Shown piece by piece: positions 34,330-44,865 of a stretch of DNA of 58,432 bases. The notes under the pieces are model-generated. The model searched no databases. It was not told the DNA's origin and was given only the letters and a program-made list of their open reading frames with translations. The stretch comes from Lingula anatina (lineage: Eukaryota > Brachiopoda > Lingulata > Lingulida > Lingulidae). The position numbers and the translations under genes are program-made. The stretch spans positions 66,941 to 125,372 of the forward strand of contig NW_019773781.1 in NCBI RefSeq assembly GCF_001039355.2, written 5' to 3'. How positions within the stretch are numbered: the first letter of the stretch is position 1; each line of letters opens with the position of its first letter.

Positions 34330-37300
34330 CCTGGCAACGTTGCAGCGTGCCTGAGCACGCGTTGTCTTGAAGATATTCCCAATGTCTACATAATACGTAT
34401 CTTGAAGCTACGCGTTAAGAGAATACCATATTTATTGTCCAAGAGTGACTCAAGGGCATTTTTCACACTATTAAATATAACTTAAAGATGTAGATCAGAG
34501 GACTTTTAGAACAATGATGACGGGTCAAATCATCAAATACAACTAAAGTGTGGGTGACATTTGTTTTCAGGTATTTTTCTTCAGGTTTTAGGTTCTGGGG
34601 GGGGGGGGGGGGGGGGACGCTGAACGCTTTCAAACATGTTACTGTTGAGTTATCTGGATGGCGCTTCTTGTTAAATGCTCCCCTGATTGTTCCACAGACG
34701 CTGAGAACATACGTTAAGTTGCCATTGTGCCTTAAGGTTAAGGAAACGACAAGAGAAAACGTTGTTCCTCCTCAAACGATATCGTGTGTTACAAGAAAAG
34801 AGCTACTGGCAGGGGCATCAATGTTCAGAGGACACGTGCCACATTTCCCTCGGTTATGGGATTGATCAAATCTCACTTTTACATAAAAGAAGACAAGAAC
34901 CATTCATATGTCATGGTTACTACTTGTGTTTGTGGGATTTCCTATTATACTCTGTACTTTCCCACTCTCACCCCTCCCCTCACACAAACACACGCGCACA
35001 CGCGCACACACACACACACATACACACGCACATGCACAAACGCATGCGGACATACGTACAAATACACAAACGCACCTCCATGCACACGTACTTACATACA
35101 CAAGCACAAGCAAACACGCACGCACACACACGCACGCATACGTACAAACACACAAACGCTCACTCACACACATAGGTGTGTGACAATTTATCGTAGTTCG
35201 AATTAGATCAAGTCATTTTTACATTAAATATCTGTTTGAGAATCTACTTCAATAATGCAAGCGTTTGTAGTTAATTGTTACCATTTAAAAGTGAAGATAA
35301 GTATCAGTTCTTCTAATCTTCGTATTTAGTGGGGAATATTCCCCTCCCCTCCAACAACCCTACCCCACCCCTTTCCGCCCCCGGAACCGAACATAAAACT
35401 CGCATCTTATGGAGAAAGTACCAGCCACGGGGCTTAACGTCTGCAGAAACGTACAAAAACACGGTCACCGTGTCTTCAATCCCATTAACATTATATAATG
35501 CAAATCATTAAGTGGCGAGTTTTAACGCGTTGTTAATAATAAGCCATAAAACAAACCCCTACATATATTTAGCTCTTAGGTAGCGTTCAGACGGAAGAGA
35601 AGATACACGCAGGTCAAAATCAATGATTTAATGTCATTGGAACGCAGACGACTGTCATAACGCACCCGATGACCTGCGCCTGAGTGTAAGTTTTTATAAC
35701 TTTATAAGTACTTTAATGTGATGCTTCTTTTATGAATGACGGCGCTTTGAAATAGCAATAAAATTGAAAAGATGAAATAATAATAAGCAACACTGACGTA
35801 TGGGAGTGTTTAGTCGCGTTGTAGAAATTCCGTAAAAAAAAATTAATTGCTCAGTAACTATTAAAAGTACAGGCTATTGTTTTTCCTCAGATATCAAGTT
35901 ATGATACATCAAGAGATTCTCTAAGGAAAGAAAGATTGTTGTCAACCAATGAATTACCATGGCATTAACAATAGCAAAAGACGGAGGAGGTTCCGAGACA
36001 AGAAAACATGTTTTTGTATCTAGATTTTTAATGCCTTGGGAGAAAATAGTTTTTTTTTTTCAAATGGATGTTTCTTCAAGACGTTCACAACCTTTTACTC
36101 GAATGTTATGTCACATATTTTCCAAAATCTCCCTTCAAGGGAATTCCGAGGAAGAGAGGACACCAGGGCCACCTTCACGACAACGCCCCTAGCTGGCGGT
36201 GGTGGAAATTTCAAAGTAAGGGATTTATGGCCCTCTGTGACACCAGGGGCTACTTAAATAGTATACACAATGAATGTGTAAGCCATTCTATTTTTCTTTA
36301 ATAGACTATTGGCGCATGACGTACAAAGATAGTATATTTAGACATTTACTACAGTGCCTCCTCCAATGAGACTACGCCTTATTCGGCGTTTGTTTAATAG
36401 TTAACAACTTAACTCAAAAAGCCATGGGCGGATTTTTATTTAAAAGAATTCAGATAGGTCAGAAAAGGTCTCATTTAGAAGATGATATTTTGATGTTGAG
36501 CTTTAATAATAAAAATGATGAGATGAGACCCCGGTTTTAGAAAAAAAACTTAAGTCGGGTTCCCTAGATCGTAATTAAGATCGTAATTACCAACGTTACA
36601 TGGTCACTCGTGTCTTCCAGAACTTAACAAAACGACGAGTTATGGTGCCAAAGTTAGGTGCACAAATCAGAATATTATAGCCTGCAAGGAGAAAGAAGCC
36701 TTTTTGTAGTCAGCTACAGTCTCTGCACATCGATCAGGGTTGTGAATGACGTGTCCATAAAACGATATGGGTCATCCTTGATACTACTTAAAGATACCAC
36801 GGTTCATCACTCGTACCTCGTTGCTCACAAATTAAAAATAACAAATTAAAAATGATAAATTAACAATAACAAATTAAAAATAACTGATGTTCACGAAGGC
36901 CGATCGAGTTGAACGTTTTGTACCTCAGGGTCTTAAGTTTTGACCAGCAACACATGTTGGTTATAGTCGTTAAAGTCAGTCTTTAACGGTTTCTTTACGC
37001 TAGGGGATTTACTGCTGAAAATGAACTGTTGTTAACCTTTTTGACACCGCTCTATGTAACTTGTATGGTGTCATTTGGCGGGTACTCTGATGGCAGTAGA
37101 CTTTGTTACATTATTTCATTATTTCTGTAAACGTATGGCATTTATTTGCTGTGTGTTAAAGCCTTGGATCGGACCCCTGCGCAGTATGGATCTATTGGGA
37201 GATGCACATTTTTACCTGCAGCATATTAAGCTATAAAAGGGGCACTAAGCGGCCTTCAATACTGTCGCTGCTCAATCTGGGTGACTGTGTGTTTACTTTC

Positions 37301-38408
37301 AATGTAGTGGAATTGTACAAACCAGGGGAACATTTTAGGGAACATTTCCTGATTTCGGTGGATCGGTAACGTTTCCGGTGTGTTGTTGATTTATACTATA
37401 GCTGGGGTACGTTTTTGTCCTTAAAAATACACTACGCATGGACATACAGAAGGTCATTCCTATCGCTTCTATCTTTGCCCTGTCCCTCTTCATTTTAATA
37501 ATCTTCCCTTGAACATTTTAATGTTAAAACACTAATTTTCCTTACCGTCCATTCGCTCGATGGTCTCTTAAGGAAACCTTGGCTTTAATCGCATATGTTC
37601 CCATTAAAAAGAAACATGTTACTTATTGCGATTTTATTCATATTTTAATACGGGACTTGGCAAGCTCTATTAAGAACTACTGTAGTTTTATATTTTCGTT
37701 GTTCCCACCGCTGTGATGGTGTCAAATTTAGAATTACACGCACCAGTCTCTTGTGGAACTTAAATGGGGGTATTTTAGTTTTGAAAAGAAAAGGTCAGGA
37801 AATATATATCTCGTCCGAGAAATCCAACGATTCTACCTTCCATCCGAGTAAGCTCTCACTGAATGTCACTGTAGTTTTGCATTCGTGGTTACCAATAAAA
37901 ATGTCCCCCAACAACGCGATGTCGCCAAAGGGTGACTTCGTTTACATCGGTAACACACTGTACTTCGCCAGCCAGCAGCAGAGAACGGGGTACCATTGAA
38001 ATTTTTGACATTAACGATTCTTTTTGATTTTCACACCGTTCTGTCAGCCATTCATAAACGGAAGCGGAAGCTTTTTCCATTACAACTAGAGTTAGTCAAG
38101 CTTAAACTAGAATTTCTTATTGAGCTTTTGGTAAGGTAAATGTTTCTTTTTTAACTAAATCAGTACAAAGAATACTACACTCATTTTTTATTGACTCTTT
38201 TCTTCAGCATAGACGGTACAGGTACGTACCCCCATAATAAAAGGCACCCAATATTTCAGGCCACACTGGCATTTTGCTGCCCTCATAAAGCAGCACTCTT
38301 CCTGCATTCTTACCCAAGTTATCATATCTTAAATCCTAATATTCCTACTTTATCAGGTGACCCGAGTTAAGTAGACGGCGACATATGCCCTTTGCTGACC
38401 ACTTGGTG
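34330..38408. other. Intergenic between genes C and D
   Basis: No convincing coding exon. Contains poly-G at about 34599-34615, a long CA-rich tract (34981-35172) and a fragment related to the 11400 repeat at 36427-36470. The open frames at 34762-35206 are products of the CA tract. Confidence 0.45.
34981..35172. repeat. CA-rich imperfect microsatellite
   Basis: ACACAxACGC-type units over about 190 bp, with interspersed CG, TG and TA steps. Confidence 0.9.
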
Positions 38409-38753
38409 TTAAAGGGATAATAACTCTTCATATTTATCTTTATTTCACAATAAAAACATTGTGAACAACTCATGGAAATATAATATATTCTGTTTTACCA
38501 CAAAAACAGCAGTTTTATCTATTATTCTGATATCGGAGCGTGTCTTCAGATCACGTGACTTCTATTGATGGCTGTACTCTGTTATAATCTCTTAAGAGAT
38601 TTTAACAAAAAACCAAACTTTTTAGAAAAAAAAACAGGGACTAACTTTGAATGTAAAAATGGATTCATTAACCATTGGTAAGTATGGGAAAATTGTTGTT
38701 TACTCCAGGAAAATTCATTTTTCGGCCAAAACGAAGAGTTATTATCCCTTTAA
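38409..38753 (+). mobile_element. Family 1 MITE, copy 3
   Basis: TTAAAGGGATAATAACTCTT to AGAGTTATTATCCCTTTAA, 345 bp, same orientation as copy 1. Interior nearly identical to copy 1 (GGACTAACTTTGAATGTAAA). Confidence 0.85.
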
Positions 38754-39931
38754 GCTTCATCTTGTGAGCAGAAGATAGGGGTTCCTATATTCAAGAAAAT
38801 GCCCCACGCCAATAAAACATATGAAACTGACAACAACAAATACCAACAATCACGATATGAATACGTTTTATAAGGGAACATAATTCGCTCTAATGGATCC
38901 AACATTTTGTCAGGTGGGAGGGTGGGGTGCACCAGAATTTTGACATGGTTAATCTGTGTAGGATGCGGACAATTTTACTATTACTGTATGTGTACACGTA
39001 GGGCACGGTGAGGTAGAAGATGTTTGGTTTTCTCTCATTTTCGATCGTTATACTGTTTTTCTTTATTTCTTTATATTTTGAGCGAGAGAAAAGGGGGACA
39101 GATGTGCCTCAGAAGAGAGGGGGGGGCCTGTGCTCTGCCCTGGACCCACCACTTATATGTTAGCAGAAGTTTAAAAACTCGGGGTTCAGTCCTCCCCAAA
39201 TGTATACAGTTTGCTAGACTGTCTACGTGACTAATCAACATGCTACTGATTGGTTGACTTGTGCGAAGCGTGTGAGCTACGATTGATCATAATTTGTCCC
39301 TCCTCTCTTTGATTTAATTTGACAAGCAAGCCGGTGCAGAATTGCGAATGGAAATCAAGCAATCTTAGCTTAAGGCGATCTTCCCATGCCCCTCTCGCCT
39401 TGGTGTCGTCTGCCAAATCAGAGTGCGTGTATACACAGCATTTTGCCCCAGGTGAACGCGAGAATTTGGCATAAACCGAAACAATACCTCAATGAGATAA
39501 AAGAGAACATATTGCCATAAAATAGAACGCAGAATTAATTGTATTGAGATCGTTTTGATGAGGATACACCGAACAATTATTTGTTTATTAGCTAAAAACT
39601 TGGTGGTTTTGAAATGAAAAGATTGGGCAATTTATTATTTAGAAGCTCGTCCTGACTACGAATGTAAAGTCTTTTTTAGAGAAGGACTGCATGTGATTGT
39701 GTAACTTCTTCCGTGGCATATAAAATGAGAAGAAGAAAAAGAAGACACAGACATTTTTTCACTTTAGCCTTGCGGAAGCAGCTTTATTTTTACTCATCAT
39801 AAAACTTAATCGTTGTGTGAGGTGAAAATGGGAGATAAAAACCCAGCTCTACCTCCAAATTTTATACTCCACGGAGAACCAGGGCCGTTCACAGCAGAAG
39901 CAGCAGCAGCAGACAGCATCAAACGCACGCC

Positions 39932-41469
39932 ATGAAGTTCCTCCTTGTCTTGGCTGCACTGTTCATCGCGTCCACCACCGCGTCGTACAACCATTGTAAC
40001 CAGTACCACGATCAGTACATGTATAGCAAATGTCAGTACTGTGCAGAAACATACAGAGACCAATGTAAGTACAAAATACGTATATACGTGTATATCTGGG
40101 GTGTATAAGACGAAAAAAGTATTATGGGCCAGCTGAAGTAGGTCTACCCTCTGCCAGGGCCGCAGATATTATTGTGGACATTTTTTGCTGACTGAGCTCG
40201 AGAGCCAAATGACTTTCTATTTATCTATAGACATATATGTGAATATCTGTGGAAAAGAAATTTGTAGAGGGTAAAGTAGGTCTAGGGTACAGTACAATCC
40301 ATGTAAGCAGAATGTTTATATATACGTGCATGTACATACCACCTGTTGTACTCATGTAGAATCTCACTGAAAAATAACAGACTTCTGACGAATTTGAAGC
40401 AATGAAAATTTAATGCTTTATACAGATACCCCTAAGATGGTTTTGCAAAGATGACGAGAAGGAGGAGTTGTCTGTATAAACTATTCAAAAATTTTATTAC
40501 ATTTCATCAAATTACTTGAAATGCTTTGTTCATATTGATTTCCTTATCATCTTCCAACCCCTGTAAACAATTTTCTGTGAATCACATTGGATACGTGACC
40601 TGCTTAGGTTTAGATCCATCCTCCCTCTTTCAACTTTAACTGTATTTATACGGCATCCAAGAATTTCGAGACAAGGAGACATACGGTTATTTATTTATTT
40701 ATTTATTTATTTTTTCATTTATTTATTATTATTATTATTGTTGTTGTTTTTTGCTACCTGAGGCAAGTTATTAACATAATTTGTTATTCATTTATGATAT
40801 CGATCACCTGAAATAAAAATTGCACACATCTACTCCATTGATGTTTATACACATGGACTACATAAGAGATCAAGGTTGATGCTGGAGGTGGGGGTGGCGT
40901 GGCGTAGGGGAGGGGGCAGGACAGGGAAATATACAACGGTAAACGAGCATGATTTTACTATTGATGTATGAATGCTTGACTGTGACTGTTTTCGTTCTTT
41001 TTTTTTAACAGTGCCTTTAACCACGTACAGATAATTAAATTCATGGAACAGGCAAATAAAGGACTCATTGCTTTTACCAGTGTTTCACGCCACCTATAAT
41101 AGATTATTTTTCATTTTAGACGTGTGTCGTAGCCGTAAATCCCACTTCACTTACGACCCTTATGACGTGAACGTGCACAGCCCTCACGGCCGCCAGGGCT
41201 ACGGCTACGGCTACAAAGTCAATGTGTACACAGATGGCGACTACTACGAGAACCACGACGACCCATCTTGCTTCTGGCAGTGCGACGAGTACGGTCAGGC
41301 ATTTGCCAAGCCTTGTCCCTACGGACAGCGCTTTGACCGCTACGCCCGTGTTTGTGTCTCTGGTCCTGGGAACGTGCGTCATGGTAACAGTGGCTATGGC
41401 AACGTGCATGGTGGTTACCAAGGAAACAGCTATAATCCCCTCCAGAACAGCCATCCCTATCAAGGCTAA
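39932..41469 (+). CDS. Gene D: secreted chitin-binding protein with Gly/Asn/Tyr-rich tail
   Basis: Two coding exons: 39932-40064 and 41120-41469. They join in phase 1 to give 160 residues. Exon 1 encodes a signal peptide (MKFLLVLAALFIASTTAS) and a mini-module HCNQYHDQYMYSKCQYCAET, with the same three-Cys/CxxC spacing style as gene C. Exon 2 encodes VCRSRKSHF, a GYGYGY stretch, then the CBM14-like core CFWQC, PCPYGQRFDRY and a last Cys. A low-complexity tail (GNVRHGNSGYGNVHGGYQGN) follows. Introns 1 and 3 of genes A-C are absent here, while the phase-1 intron between mini-module and chitin module is kept. Such a tail with a chitin module recalls structural matrix proteins, but this is inference. 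Poly(A) signal at 41755. TATA candidates are at 39718 (ATATAAAA) and 39860 (TTTATACT). Confidence 0.86.
40687..40748. repeat. TTTA/TTA simple repeat
   Basis: ATTTATTTATTT then ATTATTATTATTG in the intron of gene D. Confidence 0.85.
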
Positions 41470-41754
41470 TTCAGAGGTTAAACGCTGAATTGGAGGACAA
41501 ACGTATATAGACGATATTATATCCATATTGCATAACTTTAATTTGTTTACTTTTGTTTTGAAAGTGCAGATCAAGTTAAATGGGATGACCAAACCTGTTT
41601 TTGATGGCAGGGGTATCAAAACTGAACAACCCATGTCAGCTCGGCTGTTTCCGTACACGCAGCACAGCGATGTCGATGGCATACGGAATTTCCCGACGTT
41701 TGTCGATAATGTTTGTCATATGAAACAAAAATACACTACTGTATAATTCCAATG

Positions 41755-41760
41755 AATAAA
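41755..41760 (+). terminator. Poly(A) signal of gene D
   Basis: AATAAA about 290 nt after the stop codon; no earlier canonical signal was seen. Confidence 0.55.
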
Positions 41761-43188
41761 TAATACGTGACCTTTTCGAGCTCAATTGCAGCGTCCATGT
41801 GTTTGATTTTACGGGATATTGGCTCTGATATTATGTTGAAAAATAAAGGAATCTGACCACAAGGGAGAGTTTAAGTTGGATTCACCTCTCTATAAGACTC
41901 ATACAGTACAGACAATTGAGAGAGCATATAGCAAAAGTACATAGGTATGAAGAAGGATTGAGTCGGTCGATTTATATAATTTCTATTGATACATGCATTG
42001 AGCTTTATTATGATTTAACCTTTATTTTTGGTTTCAACATGATGACTTTGGAGACAGCTTTGTGAAACATTCAAATAAAACCGATGCTGACCACTTATAT
42101 GATTCTCATCTCTCTCTATTAAGAGTCATCTCTGCTTTTGATTTTCATTCAAAACTCTGAATTTAGACCTTGTTATCCGATAATCACTGAATTTTATTTC
42201 GGTCCAAATTAATTATTTTCTGTCACTCGCCACTGTGGCCCTCTGGATGTCCTAATTTTATGAAATAGCGCATTAAATACCGACTCATAAGCACCATGCC
42301 CATCAATTCTAATTTAAAAAAAAGAAGAAAAATCGCATCAAGGTATGATTTTATTCTAAAAATAGAAATATACATCATTACCAATTACTGGGTAACTTAA
42401 AATAATAATTAATTAAATAAAATAAATATATCTTAAAATATATAACACCAGAACGGTCTTGTACTCATTTATACAGTGTACTAAGCTAAGAATAACTGAA
42501 ATGTTTATAAATGATACAGAGTCATCAACAGAAAATCGACGCTTTACCTATTTCTACTTTTTTTTCATTTCATTGGGGTAACCCGCGTCAATATATAAGT
42601 ACAGGCACATATACACACGTATAATATAGAGTGGTGGATTTAGAGGGGGGGTCTTGACGCCACTTCGATTTCTGGTCTCCTCTTGAAATTTACTAGCTTA
42701 CTCTCTTGATTTTTACTAGCTGAATTATAGTTTTAAACCGTACCAAATGGCAACGTTTGCCCTCTAAAATACCCAATTTTTTCTGGGGCCCTTCAGCGGG
42801 ACCCGAACCCCACGCCAAATGGTGGGTGGGTGGGGGGGTGGGGGGGAGTCGGCATTGCATCTGCGGACCCGCCTTCAAATAATCCTAGACCCGCCCCTGA
42901 TATAGACTTAATACTTAATGGGCAACTCGTTAAAAATAAAAGTTTACACCACTGTCACAAATATCTTTTGTTAACTGAGATTATTTGTTTGTTTGTTTTT
43001 TCTGACATGGTTTACTCATGTAACCAACAACTTATCCATGTGTCGACTAATTCATGTGAAAAATTTACAAAAAAAAAAAAAAAAAAAAAAAAACTACAAT
43101 AGCAAGGAAAAGTCATTGATGTCGGCCTCCTGTCAAGGCCCGGTCAAATTTAACAAAGACAGAATGGATATAATGTACAATATAATAG

Positions 43189-43525
43189 TGAAAGGGATAA
43201 CAGCAGTGTTTAAGTTAACCATATTTCACAATTAATGCATGGTAAACAGCCCACTAAAATACAATAAATTCCACTTTACCACCAAAAACAGTGCTTAAAT
43301 CAATTATTCCGGAATTTGTGCTCGCTATCACATCACGTGACCTCCCTAGATGGCCACACTCTGTAATCTCTTAAGACAATATTACAGAAAACCAAACTTT
43401 TTAGAAAAAAAAAACAGGAGCTTACTTTGAACGTGGGAATGGATTCATTAAGCATTGGTAAGTATGGGAAATTTGCCTTTCACTCCCAAAAAATTCATTT
43501 TTGGCCACAGATTTTATCCCTTTAA
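43189..43525 (+). mobile_element. Family 1 MITE, copy 4 (diverged)
   Basis: Starts GAAAGGGATAACAGC and ends TTTTATCCCTTTAA. The interior retains GGATTCATTAAGCATTGG. The left TTAA is lost, making this the most decayed copy. Confidence 0.7.
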
Positions 43526-44104
43526 TAATTATTTAAATAGTGAATGAAAATAACTTTATAAAGGCGGGGGGAGGGGGGGCTACATAGATAAATCATCACA
43601 ATCGGGTGCAGCTAAATCTATATATAAATAAAACAGAATAATATCTACAGGATATTTTTAGTGTCAGTGTCAAAACAGACCACATTGCATTAGTTGTGCC
43701 ACATGCAATGTTTACAATATGCAGTGGAAGGGCAAGGTCGTGCGATACTTTCTAATAAAATGGCTGACTAGACACGTTTAGCAGATCCTGTCAACAGCAA
43801 TGTAGATTTTTTTTCGTCTATTTAAAAGGTATGTTTTAGTAAAATAAAAGATAATTTGTCTCTCACGGAGAGTGCATGGGTTCTGTTTGTAGCGGGCGTG
43901 ATGTCAACTTTGATAAATCTGTTATTTAAACAATTGATTAACTATCACTCAGAGCATCAAAAGCAAACACACCTAGAGCTTCTAAAATTATCTCTCTAAT
44001 CATTCTACGCCTGTGAAACCTCATAAGATTTACTGCCAAACCAAGCAGGTTCTCAAATTTGTGATGATTTAACAGCATGATAGCACATTTATCCCACCTA
44101 TTTC

Positions 44105-44240
44105 GAGCGGACAACTTTATCCTCTGGATAAGCTGACTTATCCCCTGGATAATGCTATCCACTGTTGATGGAACGCACTATCCTCTGGATAGCTCTATCC
44201 AGAGGATGGCTGCCATTTTTAATCCATAAGATATCGCTAT
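44105..44240. repeat. Cluster of TATCC(N)GGATA palindromes
   Basis: TTATCCTCTGGATAAG, TTATCCCCTGGATAAT, CTATCCTCTGGATAGC and CTATCCAGAGGATGG occur within 130 bp, ending near a GGGCCC. It looks like the self-complementary end of a dispersed noncoding element. Confidence 0.65.
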
Positions 44241-44469
44241 CCAGCCTTTATGAAACCGGGCCCTTGTGTGCAGTTTGTTTTTGTAAGTATTGTTTTTTTA
44301 ATAGTATTAGTAAATTCTAAGTTCCCTTATTGAGCGTAAGTGCGTCATTTATTCAGTTTTGATGGTCCTAATGATCCAACCGACTTTTTATGGTAATAAA
44401 GGAACAATTGGTGAAAGCGCCAATAAATTCCAACTTTGCAGTATAAAGATATAAAACCCAATGTAGCGG

Positions 44470-44637
44470 CCAATAAACGGCATCAACACATCAGCAGTTA
44501 GAGGTTGGAGTAACGTCCAATGAACGACATTAACACATCAGCAGTGTCAGAGTAACTTCCAATAAACTACAATAGCACATCATCAGCTTCAGTTCAGGAT
44601 AACGTCCAGTGTACGGCTTAAACAGATCAGCAGTTGA
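44470..44637. repeat. ~47-bp tandem repeat in the 3' end of gene E
   Basis: CAATAAACGGCATCAACACA recurs four times in changed form, each with ACATCAGCAG and AACGTC-type phrases. The last unit overlaps the stop codon of gene E (44629-44627). Read on the gene strand it forms the start of the 3' untranslated region. Confidence 0.7.
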
Positions 44638-44809
44638 AGTCCGGGGGCACACACATTGTCCTAGTGTGACACCAGATCCCTCCAGACGAACAGGAATTCT
44701 GGACCGGCGTGTTCCCGTTACACAGGCAGTACGTGTCCACTGTGGGCCCCCGTAGATACTGGCCGTGATAGGAACAGGTCTGCTGGGAGCACGGGGGACC
44801 TGGGGTGGG

Positions 44810-44865
<56 letters not shown>

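Larger units (their letters stand above)
41765..44348. other. Intergenic between genes D and E
   Basis: No coding exon seen. Holds poly-G patches near 42642, 42833 and 43570, a poly-A run at 43071-43092, the fourth family 1 MITE and the TATCCTCTGGATA palindromic cluster near 44105-44240. Confidence 0.5.

Noticed and set aside
34762-35206. Overlapping His/Thr-rich frames
   Set aside because: Products of the CA-rich tract, open in several frames at once.
41116-41682. 188-codon open frame antisense to gene D exon 2
   Set aside because: Overlaps a supported coding exon, and its Val/Ala-rich composition is the mirror of the GC-rich codons of gene D.
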